In this document: piece after piece, positions 1 to 11,522 of the stretch | Numbering within the stretch: position 1 is the first letter of the stretch | How the letters are laid out: each line of letters begins with the position of its first letter | Source of the DNA: Micropterix aruncella | Taxonomy: Eukaryota > Arthropoda > Insecta > Lepidoptera > Micropterigidae | NCBI GenBank assembly: GCA_944548615.1 | Contig: OX155965.1 | Coordinates: 17,538,806-17,602,805 of the forward strand | Direction of reading: 5' to 3' | DNA length: 64,000 bases | Program-made: the position numbers and the translations under genes | Notes under the pieces: model-generated | Told to the model about the DNA's origin: nothing | Databases searched by the model: none | Seen by the model: the letters and a program-made list of their open reading frames with translations, nothing else

Positions 1-240
1 CGTTGGTCGCTGCCCAGGCCTCGCCGCAAAAAGACACAGTTTACTGGGACGAGCCTTTTTCGAACCCAGCGATCTGCCCAACTTAAAGGTTAGTGATGAA
101 CTTGGACTGGTAAGCAGTACTGGGCTACTAGCTGACCACTGACCTAACCACAAATTGGGTAGTTACAAAAAATCTTATAGATACAGGTGACATCAAGGGC
201 TGGAAACAAGCCCCCCGCTTCGTTTACTACTACTACTACT
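1..240 (+). repeat. Repeat fragment with a (TAC)n 3' tail
   Basis: The first 240 bases end in a run of five TAC units near 223-240, directly after a G/C-rich stretch. A short trinucleotide tail like this is how several non-LTR retrotransposons and SINEs terminate, so this is probably a 3' end on the plus strand whose upstream part lies outside the window. No coding frame could be tied to a known reverse transcriptase here, so the family is left open. Confidence 0.35.
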
Positions 241-1795
241 AAGAGTTTATACATATAGACGGATGACGAGCGCAGCGAGTAATACAAAACTTCTCATCTC
301 ACGAAATAAAATATTACTTTTAACATTAACATCATAAATTGCTATTATTGCATGAAGTTCATACTTAAAATATCACTGTACCGTAATGAGACAGCAGTAT
401 TCACTCAGGCGACACCAATTGGGCATACGGCCAAATAGCGCATCATTTCAAAATTCGCATACAAACGCATAAAAACATCGCGTTTTCGGCGAGGTGACTT
501 TCACAAATTACGTCGCTACATAGTTTCGGTAAATTAATTAAAGAAACTATTTATGTCACAAACTGGAATAATAAATAGGACGCCCGTTAAAGCGGCAAGG
601 CCTTCCGCTTTTGTATGGCCGCGTGAAATGAACCCAATTTATATTAATTGGCGACGATTAACGCCGTCACTGTTTGTATCCATTCATATGAAATGAGATA
701 TGACCGGCGCGCGACTATCCTATGTGTACCTCCATTTAATATACATAGTTAATAGGTAGCTTGGCTATAATATTAAAGCGCCCCCATTGACAATTCTACG
801 GTGTCATTGGCCCAAACACAAACCACACGACATCCTACGTCATTGGTTTCAGAAGAAATGAAATGAAAAATCTCTTTACTGCACCAATATAAATGTACCA
901 AGGCGGACCTATTGTTATAAACTATGTCTTATAGTCAACTCTTACATGTTATGTTGGTGACTGAAACTACTTATTCATATAATAATTAGTTAAAATAAAG
1001 CAGTAGAACAAATTATATCAGCTAGTAGTAAGATGAAACCTACAAAACTATTTCAAAACGCTAGCGCTGGGCTCGGATTGATTTGTATATGGTAGAGCTC
1101 TACGATTAGAGCTCATCCTTTAAAATAGCTCAAAGTCGCTCCCTCACTAGGAGTATTCGCCTGGAATGTAACATTTTAGATTCGATTTTGAGCATTACGT
1201 TACAATACTGTCTCCCTGACTGACAAGCATTCGACAACACAGATTACAAGTAAATGTGGGCGTTTCTCAACTCTAGTTACATCGTTGATGTTACTAGTTG
1301 TATCAAAATATTAGATTGTATCATTACAGGTTGCGCACTGTAATGCTAGGATCTCCAAACTTTTCTCTCACTTTTCTGCGCCAGGTCAGGTTCATGAAAT
1401 TAGTTTTGCGGACAGCTTAGAAAAGCATAGGGAATAAAAAATCGTGACGAATCCCCTTAATTACTAAAAGCTGGCTACCTACCCCAATTGCGACCGCGAC
1501 CCCAAGATTGGGTACCGATACCCTATGTGACCAATAGTCTCCCAAATTATTTTTTCTCAAAATATCCTTAATGTAAAGACACGACCATGCTATGGTTTTT
1601 AGATATGTATAAATATATCTCTACTACTCTACTACTCCAAACCGACCTTGAACGCCTTGAGCGTTATTGTGCTTTGAATCAGACTTAAATCCAGCTAAAT
1701 GTAGTGTGGTCCCTTTTACTCGAAAACGAAATAATGCGCTACATATGTCCTAAAAGGTAACAAACTATGTCCTAAAAACTAACAAACTACAAAGG
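241..1795. other. No recognisable feature
   Basis: About 1.5 kb of AT-rich DNA with stops in all frames at short intervals. No tandem array, terminal repeat or protein motif was recognised. It may be unique host intergenic or intronic DNA or very old repeat. Confidence 0.5.
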
Positions 1796-1796
1796 G

Positions 1797-2670
1797 ACTC
1801 TATTATTCGTGACCTCGGCGTGCATCACGACTCCAGGCTGCTTTTCGATATCCATGTAGATAAAATAGTTAAAAAGGCTTCTCGAACTCTCGGATTCGTT
1901 AGGCGCAATACCCAAAGACTTTGAGTGTATTAAAACTCTTAAAGTTCTCTGCTGTATGCTGGTACGTAGCAATTTGGAATACGCATCGCAAATATGGAAC
2001 CATATCTACTCTAAATACACCAATTGCATTGAGGGCCTCCGAAGGACGTTCCTTAAATACCTGTGATTTCTTACGAAAGACAAATACAGTTCGGACGAGT
2101 ATGTTAAATTATGTAAAAAACATCATCTGTTACCATTGATAGAACGGAGAGAAATTGCTGACCTTACTTTCTTGCAAAAAAATACACAAGGTTCGTTGGA
2201 TTGTCCCGAACTTCTGTTATATCTCTATTTCAATGTCCCCGTTAAGTCATCAGCAAAACACTTTTATGTGGCGTGAGAGTAATAACCTCAATAAACTAAT
2301 TTGCGACGAATGTGATATTAATCTTTTTAGCACTAACGTTGTAACAGCGAGACGTATCCTCAGTAACAACTTGTTTTAATCCTCTTTTTCTCTTGTTTAA
2401 TAATATTATTGCTTTGTATTGAATTTATTGATCCTGTTTTGTGTTTTTTACCTCTTTTCCAAGTACGTAATGTAAATCACGTAATACACTAACCTATAGT
2501 GTTTGACCCTGACGTGCGTTTCTGCAGGCATCCCATGTTTTCTAAATTATTTCTACATATGACAACCTGTTATTGGGTATCAGTTAGTATTCTGATTGGT
2601 AATTAATATTTTACATGGTTGTTGGTTTTCCTTAAATAAATAAATAAATAAATGAATAAATAAATAAATA
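1797..2670 (+). pseudogene. Jockey/CR1-type LINE 3' end, RT C-terminal remnant
   Basis: Conceptual translation gives the region just after the polymerase core of a Jockey/CR1-type non-LTR reverse transcriptase: RDLGVHHDSRLLFDIHVDKI, then TLGFVRRNTQRL, then, after a frameshift near 1921, SNLEYASQIWNHIYSKYT and LRRTFLKYL. A later frame gives KKHHLLPLIERREIADLTFL. The string DLGV...F..H...I..KA...LGF..R....LEYA...W.P.Y is well known in this class. At least one stop (about 1921) and several frameshifts kill the frame. The copy ends in an (AAAT)n tail at about 2633-2670, marking the element's 3' terminus. It is 5'-truncated and the catalytic core is missing. The exact clade (Jockey versus CR1) is not certain. 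Confidence 0.85.
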
Positions 2671-3825
2671 GGTAACTTAAGGCTTATAATGAACTCTGAA
2701 ATAAATACAAATAATATCGTTCATCAGTTTTTAATCCAATTGATCTGTTGTTATCTGGATTCCAATGATAATCATCAAAAAAGTGTATTCGAGATTTTTT
2801 AAATAAAAGTAGGTAGGTAACATCACATTGCGATTACGTAATCAGCGGTTTTATCTAGGTCCAAAACGGATGTGTGAATTTTAAATTAAATCCTTTTGCG
2901 GCTGACGATCGTGTAGCGATAGCGTGTATCGTATCGTACCTGACGACGGAGTTGTAAGCAGGGCACAATACAATGTAATTAGGTTATTAAAACTGGTTAA
3001 AATACGCCAACTAACGCAATTCTGTTGGTACATCAGTGTAAATACAACGATGAGCTCGAGGCGAAATTCAGCCCCAGTAAATGCTCAATTTTGAGTGATT
3101 TGTGGAAGATTTTAATTTTCGTCTGTCGGTGGTTTAAGTACTCGCCGCTACGGGCGACTCAAAATGATAATTTTCGTAAAATATGCCGAAATTTCCAATT
3201 GCGAGAGCAAGTGAAAAGCGAGAGCGTTGGGCTTACTACAAGGAACGCCAGTGCCAAATTAACATATGTAGGGGGCCTTAGGCCGTTGATATCTCGGGAG
3301 ACCCATTTGCACTCTTTGGGACCCCTTTGGGCTGTCAAACATTCTTACGACAATGGGGGCCTTAAGCGATAGCTTGTGTAGATATAGTATACGACTGTAG
3401 TATACGACTTTTTTATAACTGATTATACGTTTTTATATTTTGATTAGGTATATTGTTCATCTATGCCTAATTAGGTATTTTAGCAAGTTAAATTATTTAT
3501 AAAAGATTTCGTATTTTTGTTATATTTTTTTATTAATTGCCTTTACAATAAAAAAAAAGGAATACGTACACAATTATATTATACTAGTAAGCTAGTACCT
3601 ATATAAGGTATAGGTATGACGAAAAATTAATTTGACAATACAACGACTAGGGATTCCTGCCAACTGGCTTTCTTTTTTTTTCTTTTTTTTATTTGAAAAA
3701 AAAAACAACAGATTTACATCAGTCTTACGTACTAGAGATATATTACATTGAGTTATTTGACGTAAATCTAAAAACGTTTTCTACTTATTATTAATCTACC
3801 TACATTGTTATACTCTTCTAATACC
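2671..3825. other. No confident feature; 115-codon open stretch at 3025-3372
   Basis: AT-rich DNA. An open stretch of 115 codons at 3025-3372 (+) has no recognisable domain, and its G-rich part has a compositional bias unlike a typical exon. A pyrimidine/poly-A island lies near 3672-3707. I see no terminal repeats or tails and make no gene call. Confidence 0.4.
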
Positions 3826-3829
3826 TTAA

Positions 3830-4070
3830 CCCCTCAAATGTGAGGCGTCCCTTAAGGGATGCCTTGGCAAAATGTATACAAAATGTATATAAATTTATAT
3901 AAATGTAAATATAAATGTAAATGTGCGCCGCTTTATAGTAATCCGCTCTATAGTAATGCTATAGCTCTATAGTAAACCCCGCTCTATGTAAATGTAAATG
4001 TAAATGTAAATATAAATTTATAAACATTTTGCCGTAGGCAACCCGAGCTAATCGCCATTCATTTGAGGGG
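3830..4070. mobile_element. piggyBac-type MITE with TTAA duplication
   Basis: A 241-bp unit begins CCCCTCAAATG and ends CATTTGAGGGG, and both sides carry TTAA (3826-3829 and 4071-4074). TTAA duplication with CCC-starting termini is the signature of the piggyBac superfamily. The terminal repeats extend imperfectly for about 50 bp, reaching CGGCAAAATG/TGGCAAAATG inside. The centre is simple: repeats of ATGTAA and of GCTCTATAGTAA. There is no coding capacity, so it is a non-autonomous element that would depend on a transposase elsewhere. Confidence 0.8.
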
Positions 4071-4430
4071 TTAAATATTTTATTTTAATTTAAGTTCGGT
4101 TTTTATAGTCCGTTATTTTTGCAGAAGCGAGTTGCTTGAATTGTGATTTACTTAGAAGCATACCATCAAAGCAATTTACAATTTTCACATATGAGTGCAT
4201 TATTCGGGGCACCGGCGAGAATAGTGCGTTATTGGTTGAACAATGCGGCGGGCGGAAGACATCACAACGACAAGTTCTGGGGGTCGACGGAACGTTCAGA
4301 GGGAAACATCTGAGCAGATCAGGACAGCCGAGCTTATGGGTAAAGACTTGGCTTCATTTATAAATAAAATAAAATAAGTAAAATTCGCTGGGGGCTAGGT
4401 TAGATGTATATCTGTTTTGCAAATTCTTAA

Positions 4431-4607
4431 CCCCTTAGCCTACCATTTAGGATTTGACAACATTATCCCAAAACGTTAACAAAACTGCCGAGTTTTCAAG
4501 TCATCTGTTGACTGTTCGACTGTTCTACCACTGGCCAGGCACGTGGAAAAACAATTTTGGCTCAAAAACCTGACCACGAGCCTCACACGTGGTTGTAGGC
4601 GAAAGGG
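4431..4607. mobile_element. Second TTAA-flanked MITE
   Basis: TTAA at 4427-4430 and 4608-4611 bracket a 177-bp unit. Its ends are imperfect inverted repeats: the left end reads CCCCTTAGCCTACCA and the reverse complement of the right end CCCTTTCGCCTACAACCA. The interior contains a loose palindrome around CACGTGG and CCACGAG. It shares TTAA targeting and the CCC start with the element 360 bp upstream, but its sequence differs, so it is a distinct family. It is non-coding. Confidence 0.7.
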
Positions 4608-4611
4608 TTAA

Positions 4612-5067
4612 GCTTCAGGCATCCATCCACCTCGCTGGAGCGTTAAATAAGTACTCTCTCTCCTAATGTCGAACTTGTGTCAAGTCCACGACAGTATAAT
4701 ACGAAATGATTGAGCAATCCATCTGATAAAAACGTATCCCGCGACAACTTTTCCCGGCGGGTTGCGAGCGAGAATATGTAGGTAGTTGCTCGTAGGCGTC
4801 GTGCGACTCGGTGTCAACGTCTTCGGAGTCCCAAGCGCCCGAAATTTACAACTGAAAGCATTCGCTTTCGCGGGCACACGACTGTCACTGCGAATCAGCG
4901 GCGAGAGCCGCCGCATAATTGGATAAGGCGAGATGACAGCGGAAAGGGTTCTCCTTGCCTGCTTGCAGCCGTTGTAGCCGCCCGCGCCGACGAATAAATT
5001 GTATTGCGGCCGCAGAAACCGCCGAGCGGAAGTTTCCCTTTCCGAAATTAAACAAGATGAGACACTG
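4612..5067. other. GC- and CpG-rich island without a recognised gene
   Basis: From about 4740 to 5040 the sequence is clearly richer in G+C and CpG than its surroundings. Several short frames are open on the minus strand (the longest 144 codons, 4680-5114), but none shows a known domain. It could be an old exon, a promoter island, or repeat; nothing decides between these. Confidence 0.3.
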
Positions 5068-6070
5068 AAAGTGCAGTGGATACAAAACGGTAATTCCAAG
5101 ACATCCAGATCCAATAATTAAATACAACTGATGGGTTACATGGAAGCACGATCAATGTCAATTTAATTATTTAAGGTGAGACAGTAATAAATTTAAGTAA
5201 AATCTATTTTTTTAGAACCTAAACTATATTTGGTTTGCATACAAAATATATTTTTTCCTTACTCAAACAAACCCTGGTTAAGAGCTCATATTTTAAGTTC
5301 GTATTTTTTTAAAATGGAATTATCAAAAAAATATATAATGTTGACATTGATCTTCTTTTCCGTAACAACGTTCTAGACACTCGACGTGCAGTACCTACGT
5401 GGATAAAAAAACAGTAATTGCAAGACGTCTAGGTCCAATAATTAAAAACAACTGAAGGGTTACAGGGAAGAACGATCAATGTCAATTTTATTTTAATGTC
5501 AATGTCAATTATATGAGATACTTTTAATGAGTTATGATTTTAAGTGAAACTTTTTTTTTTTTAGAAACTCAAATATATTTGGTTTACAGGCAAAATATAC
5601 ATATTTCGCACTTTAGCAAACTCTGGCTAAAAGTTATTTTTTTAGTTAGTAATTTTTAAAATGAATTTAAAAAATCTTTTAAAAAGTTGCCATTGATCGT
5701 TTATTTCCGTTCAGCGTCTTAGAACAGAGCGTTCTAAGACACTGAACGTGCAGCACTTCCCGGTCCCGTTCCCGTAGCTAAAAACAACTGAAATGTATTT
5801 TTTTAGAAAACTATATTTGGTTTGAAATCGAAGACTATCGTGGTTGTTTGATATTGTAAATAGAATAAAAACGAATTTACCGCGTGAAGTTTGTACCACC
5901 AGTCTATCTTATTTATATTTGGTCTACAGACAAAATACTTTACATATTTTTCTCAAGTATAAAACTCACATTTTATGTTAGTAATTTTTTAAAATTGAGT
6001 TGGCAAAAATCTGTTTACCTACTTTGATTTTAATCTGATCGTTCTTCCCCGCAACTCTTCATATATATGC
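5068..6070. repeat. Decayed tandem ladder, ~320-350 bp units
   Basis: Three successive units share the same order of words. Each opens with (A/C)GTGCAG..., followed by CAATAATTAAA.ACAACTGA, CGATCAATGTCAATTT, ATATTTGGTTT.CA..CAAAATAT, then AAAAT.GA.TT..AAAAA, and closes with GTTCTA.GACACT. Units begin near 5068, 5386 and 5745; the third has lost part of its left half and contains a Penelope-derived fragment. Sequence between units has drifted strongly, so this is an old segmental tandem duplication rather than an active satellite. It is non-coding. Confidence 0.7.
5824..5905. mobile_element. Penelope terminal-repeat fragment
   Basis: About 75 bases match the outer terminal region of the Penelope-like insertion at 16.2-17.5 kb. 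Shared words in order are ATCGAAGACTATCG, GGTTGTTTGA, AACGAATTTACCGCGTGAA and TTTGTA. The match is collinear with only scattered changes, so this is a solo or truncated terminal repeat embedded in the third ladder unit. Confidence 0.65.
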
Positions 6071-6184
6071 GTTTGTGTGTGTGTGTTTCTTTTTAACTAG
6101 TGCTTCACTCTCTGTAAATTAGAAATATCACCAATTTATAACTATTTTTTACACTACATCTACGTATACGTATTACCACTACAT

Positions 6185-7482
6185 CAGTGATGTCAAACTT
6201 ACGGCTCGCGGACCAGAATGTTGCGGCCCGCGACCAGAATTCGAACATGACATATTTACGGGCTTAGATTTTCGCGCACCGTAAAAACCAAAATTTTCTG
6301 ATAGATCTTCAATGTGACAGTGTTTCGAATGACAAATTTAAAGAGGTAAATATTACCTCATTTTATACACAATATTTCAAGTATTTGGATAACTATCCAT
6401 ATATGAAAAAACATGTAGCACGAATCCTGTGTATGTTCAGTAGTTCTTATTTATGCTAGGTAGCAGATGTTTTCTATTATGAAAATTAATAAAAAGAAAC
6501 ATCTCCAATCTATTCTGAAAATAACTACTACGAACAACTACATTATGAAGAACAAAAGAAGTCAAATATCTGAATCTTCAAAATATTGAATTATTATATT
6601 ATATAGAATATCGGATATTATATAGAAAACCGGACTGGAACCATGCAACTCACTAACGAGCTGAGTGACCTTCAAGCTGTGAAAGACTTTGTCTATCTGG
6701 GCTCCATGATATGCAACGACGGAAACTGTGAAAAGGAAGTCTCACGTAGAAGTCAGATGGCAAGATCGGCCATGAGCAAGCTAGAAAGGCTGTGGAAGAA
6801 TAGGGGTATAAGCGAGCGGACTAAGGTCAGGCTGGATCGAGCTCTGGTTTTCTCGATCTTTCTCTATGCATTGGAGACATGGACCCTGAAGGCTCGGATA
6901 CGCACCAAAATCGATGCACTGGAAATATGGTGTTGGCGTAAAATGCTAGGAATCCCATGGACAGCACGCCGCATCAACAAATCTGTCCTGGAAGAACTCG
7001 GCATCCAAGTGAGACTCTCCACCGTATACATGGGAAGGGTCCTGCAGTTCTTCGGTCATATTGCCAGGAGAAACCCAGAGAATCTGGAGAAAATGCTTTC
7101 CGGGGGTCAAGTGGAGGGAAGAAGAAGCAGAGGCAGATCACCGGCCAGATGGAACGACCTCATCAAGGAAGTTACAAAAGGGTCAATACAATCTGCGACC
7201 CGCCAGGCAGAAGACAGGTCGAACTGGAGGAGCCTCGTAGGCAAACTGTTGTCTAGTGGCCACGATCCTCAGTAATGAGGGAACGACGGAGAAGAAGAAT
7301 AGAATATCGATATTAGACATATGTAGTTACATAGGGCAAGGATATACATAACTATATAAATATGTAAATAACTAAATAAATATATTACCAATTCAGTATG
7401 TGTATAGTCCTTTTGAGTCTGGCCCATTAAAACTCACATTTTTGTTAAGCGGCCCCTTAGAAAACCAAGCTTGACACCCCTG
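6185..7482. mobile_element. hAT-like element with a LINE inserted in it
   Basis: The left end reads CAGTGATGTCAAACTT and the reverse complement of the right end CAGGGGTGTCAAGCTT. Both are followed by GGCCGC/GGCTCGCGG-type sequence. CAG(G/T)G.TGTCAA.CT termini are typical of short hAT-superfamily elements found in many animals. The eight bases outside each end (CACTACAT and TTCTTTCT) do not match, so a target duplication is not visible and boundaries may be eroded. The interior is mostly the RTE fragment at 6.64-7.4 kb, which appears to have landed within it. No hAT transposase is present. Confidence 0.5.
6643..7400 (+). pseudogene. RTE-type LINE, RT C-terminal 210 codons and 3' tail
   Basis: An open frame of 210 codons (6643-7275, stop included) encodes the C-terminal part of an RTE/BovB-type non-LTR reverse transcriptase. 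Visible hallmarks in order are DFVYLGSMICNDG, RTKVRLDRALVFSIFLYALE, ALEIWCWRKMLGIPWTARR, GRVLQFFGHIARRNPENLEK and GRRSRGRSPARWNDLIKEVT. In this class these lie downstream of the catalytic YADD, so the polymerase core and the endonuclease are missing. The upstream sequence has no matching frame; the copy is 5'-truncated, as usual for target-primed insertion. An A-rich stretch ends it near 7380-7400. The frame is unbroken, which suggests a younger copy than the other LINE relics here. The first ATG is internal to the ancestral protein and is not a true start. Confidence 0.9.
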
Positions 7483-8324
7483 TTCTTTCTATCGATATGC
7501 AAGATTGTTTCCAGATATGCAATATCACATGCAAGGTTTTCCAACACCCTCCCATTCGAGCTGTATATATCTCTGAATGTATTACTATTTCCTCAATAAC
7601 ATAAAACTCGGTAATTCAACCCCAGTTCTATCGCACACCGTAAGCCGCGTCAGTCTGCGACCGCAAACACACAACGTTATTAGGCGACGCCGGAATTTTC
7701 ATTAACTCCTCGCCGCGCTATTTCTGATGGTGGTGGGGGAGGGTTGAAATGAGAAGTTTGTGTTCGCGTGTATTGTGGGCAGGTGAGGTTGCTCCTGCAT
7801 CCAGAGACCCCGGGTAGGCGATGTATCTTCATCGACTCGACTAGGCGGCGGCGATGCATCATTGAGAGACTAGCGCAAGGCCTCCCCTCGGGATCGTTGC
7901 ACATTGACAAACAGACTGTTGTTATCTAAGTGCAGAGAGGAGTTAAATTAGGAATATATAATGAGGTTATTTTAAGGAAACTGTACAATGGGGAAGCGGC
8001 TTGCGATCGCTGATTAACACTTTGACTATTTCAGGATTCTGGTCTGAAAATCCAATTTTATTAAATCATATTATATAATTAAAAGCTGTAATTTATTGAT
8101 CATTAAAAGTATATATTGATCATTAAATAGCATAAACAATGAGCGTTTTCAATGACGTAATTCCGAAATTAATCGTAATTATGTAATAAAAAGCTTGTTG
8201 CTAATCAACTACGAGTTATCTCGTAGTTGTAGTTGACACTCAACGCGTTAAGGTACAGCTGAGCCAGAGCTCCTTCTTATTGAAACCGCATTGGGATTTA
8301 ATGAATAACAACAACGTTAACTTG
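7483..8324. other. No recognised feature; GC-rich patch near 7620-7910
   Basis: The interval contains a moderately GC-rich patch (about 7620-7910) with a 76-codon minus frame that lacks any domain signature. The rest is AT-rich with no tails or inverted termini. Confidence 0.4.
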
Positions 8325-8870
8325 GGTTATCAACTACAACGGGCGAACCCGTCACTATACAATACAAATCTACCGTCTAGCTAAGCCAACATGCCCGACA
8401 GAGGCCAACGCCTTACGGCGAGGCACTGGGAAAGGTAACCAGCGGGCAGCCTCGCTCCTGACTACCAGTTTTGGAAGGATATCTCCGTCTAGATATACCA
8501 TCAGGATACCTCCAACCTCCCGACTGGCTACGGGTCCGAAGTCGCTTGCACGACCTGTACCTGCTGTATATTCAGCGGTGATTCAGTTTAAATATATCGC
8601 GGACCATTCGCATCTTTTGCCCGGCTCTGAATTTAGTATTAGGTAGCCAATTAGTCATTTTAAGAGTGGTTAACGCCAGGTCAATTTCCACCCTTGCTGC
8701 CTAGGAGACAGTATATATCCATAGTCTCCACACTCCTCCAGTAATTAGTCAGAGTGCACAACCGATTGGCTGACGCCCTACGGGGCTACTGAATAGGAGC
8801 TGAATTGTGAGTTGGACCGACCCGGACATATAGTAGATCTTATCTCTCAAGCTGCACGAAACCGTTACCA
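8325..8870 (+). repeat. GC-rich dispersed repeat, copy 1
   Basis: This begins at ACAACGGGCGAACCCGTCAC. Further conserved words are GGCGAGGCAC, AACCAGCGGGCAGCCTCGC, GGAAGGATATCTCC, GACTGGCTACGGGTCCGAAG, CAGCGGTGATTC, GCCCGGCT and AGCTGCACGAAACC. The same words recur in the same order at 52.3-52.9 kb, in reverse at 59.0-59.6 kb, and partly at 32.4-33.5 kb. The GC content is far above the local average. No coding frame survives in all copies, so I treat it as a decayed mobile element of unknown class. Confidence 0.75.
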
Positions 8871-9139
8871 AACGACAAAGACATGCAATCAATCGCCGCC
8901 ACAGCCGCGCAACCATATTTTGCCGCCTCCGTCTCAAGCAGTCCGTCAGCCGTCCGTCCAAAAATAGGGCCGCTGTAAACTCTGTCCGTGGCTGTAAACT
9001 GCAGTCGCAGTCTGTTGGGATCGGAGGTTCCGATCAGGGGGTAACGCCTCAGGCGGAACTGTACAACCTGTATAATGATGTGCATGTTGTAAGATTCCTG
9101 AAAACGGGAAGCTGAGGTAATCAGAGTATGTTGAAAGGA

Positions 9140-9370
9140 TTGCAGATGAGCAGCCATTGAAACGAATTATTTGTGGAAATCCTGAAGGGCACGAAAGGTC
9201 GGGCGAGTAAAATTCAAGCAATTCTAAAAACGATGGCTTGATTCAAAAGTCAAAAACGTAGAGTGAACAACTGGAAAACCAAAGCTCAGGATAGGGTGGA
9301 ATAGAAGATGATTCTTGGCGAAGCCAAGACTCGAAATAAAGTGTAGTGCTAATGATCTACATAAGGGGAA
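9140..9370 (+). pseudogene. RTE-type LINE C-terminal remnant
   Basis: Translation gives PLKRIICGNPEG, then SVNNWKTKAQDRVE, a stop, KMILGEAKTR. The order PLKR...G.PEGRR...G..NW...AQDR..W..I..EAKT is the C-terminal tail of RTE-type reverse transcriptases. A TAG stop replaces the tryptophan expected after DRVE, and the linker is scrambled. It is a short, dead 3' end of the same family as the piece at 29.03-29.27 kb, and different from the 6.6 kb copy. Confidence 0.7.
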
Positions 9371-9479
9371 CCTGGAAAAACCAATATGTTATGTATTGCT
9401 TTCCCGGCCAACAGGAGGAAAAGTATTGTTTACGAGCAAAATTTTTATTCGAATTGAAACGGAAATATCAATGTTTAGC

Positions 9480-9900
9480 CCCCCTGAGACGATTAAGATC
9501 ATTTCCAGATAGAAGCCTGTCTGTGACTGACTGTCTGTCTGTATGTGTGTATTTCTCCGCGATAACGCCCAAACGTTTAATCCGATTGAGCTGAAGCTTG
9601 GTAGGTATGCAGGCATTATTTGGTCATGACAAGATTTGAAAAGATTGTGGTTGAAATCGGTCCACCAGGGGGCGCACTAGTCATATTTCAATCTCAAAAT
9701 ATTGGACCAAAAGACTTGAATTTAGGTACACAGATGCATTCTTAAGCCGAAATGACATTGTCAAGGTTTGGTTGGAATATCTCATATACAAGCTACACTA
9801 ATAATATTTAAATTCTGCCACACATTTTAATCAAACATAAACGCCATCTGTTGGCGCTCGGCACAACCCCGTCCTTAGCCGACAAACAAACCGTTTCGCC
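9480..9900. repeat. Probable dispersed non-coding repeat with CTGTCTGT motif
   Basis: A CTGTCTGTCTGT stretch precedes a segment reading TTTAATCCGATTGAGCTGAAG, a phrase style common in arthropod interspersed repeats, followed by a block ending in CGCCATCTGTTGGCGC. No second copy was found in the window, so the repeat call rests on resemblance only. Confidence 0.3.
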
Positions 9901-10134
9901 CGAGGCGGTTGCTGACACTCAACCGGGTTCGTCCGCCGGCGGAGAGAGGGTGCTCATCGATTCTACTTATGAAATTACCCGCCCTTCCTTTAGGTTATTA
10001 TTCAAAAAGTAGGTAAATCCTTGTTTTTTTTTGGTTAGATTTCTCATTAACAAGATTTGTTTCAAATATACCGGACAAAATATATAGCGATTTATATACG
10101 CGGTTTTTATATAACGGTTTTACTCAAATTTCTA

Positions 10135-10292
<158 letters not shown>

Positions 10293-10345
10293 TCTATGTG
10301 AGTATATGGCGAACGTATCACGTACGTTCGTATAGGTAGGGCAGT

Positions 10346-11427
10346 TAATATTCAGATAAAAACAACCCTTGTCTACTTGCCAGGAAAGTCTTATGGTGAC
10401 ACAACCATTTTTTCTTTATCATAAATGACATGACATTTCGGCGCTAGCTCTGGGGTATGAGGATAGCAGGCTGTGGTTGCTCGTCCGGGCAAAATCTGAA
10501 TAAGTGAGGAGGGACGACGCGGCGCACCGCGTCCCAAGTAACGTATGAGAGAAACTTGAAGCAATGAATCTTCATGTGTTTTTCAGGGCCTCTCCCTTAC
10601 AAATGATTACTCGGAGCGAGCATCGCCGGCTGCCGCTGACAGATGGAGTGTTTCCTCGGTCTTACGGGATTTGTATCGTGAATACAGAATACGTACAACT
10701 CCTGCTCGAGTCGCCGTATATAACAAGCGCTTCGCGTACGAAGAATAACGTCAAGCATACATCTTCCGGATTAAAAGCGGGATCTGCTTTTACATTTATG
10801 CCGCGTAAACGAGACATATTTTTGCCAGGATTTAATCTCAGGTGCAGTGACATTTTACATAAGTAGGGGGAAGCAGAGAAATGGAAGCGCGCTAAAATGA
10901 CGATAATTCCTAGTCGACAGGTTTGTCAGGATACCTATCTTATAATATTAGGGTGAGGTGCAATTATGGAACACTGTTTTGTTTGTTATATATTTTAAAG
11001 CCACTCACGCAGTAGCGAAGGATGTCAATAATCGGGTTTTGTAATGCTTGTCTTTACATTAGATGAAAAGATGCCCCTCACTTCCGACGAGGACAATGTA
11101 GGTGTACGGGCCTTTTATCGCCGGCGAACGATCACCCTTCATCCATTTATCACAAAAACAAAAACTCATACTCCTTGAAAATAAAATCAATCAATTCGAC
11201 GATGAAATCAAACGAATAAACAAAGAAACAGCAATAAAAGACATGTTATTACATCGGCGAATGCCGTCTCCATATACTGAATGACGTTAAACTGGAAAAT
11301 GTTTCAATGTTTGTGTTTCAATGACGATTTTGCAATTTTTTTCATGTTTATGTTTCCATTGTTATCAGCCAGCCATGAAATCAAATTAATAAAAGCATGA
11401 TATGCCCATTTTCATAAAAGTTTGTAC
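10346..11427. other. No confident feature; weak open frames
   Basis: A 100-codon plus-strand frame at 10564-10866 and a 60-codon frame at 11102-11284 are open but carry no recognised domain. The second shows a peptide-level resemblance to sequence at 40.2-40.35 kb on the other strand (see findings). The remainder is AT-rich and unremarkable. Confidence 0.35.
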
Positions 11428-11522
11428 TAAAACCTTTTTTCTGGATTTAGAGTTTTCTGGATGAGAGTTTCTCTAGATGAGAGTTTCTCTGAATGAACCA
11501 TTTCTCTGGATGAGAGTTTAAA
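11428..11522. repeat. ~16-bp minisatellite
   Basis: Imperfect copies of a unit close to GAGAGTTTCTCTGGAT follow one another five times, with one interrupted unit. No other role is visible. Confidence 0.7.

Noticed and set aside
3025..3372. 115-codon frame as a gene
   Set aside because: No domain, no conserved composition, and no second copy or splice signals supporting it.
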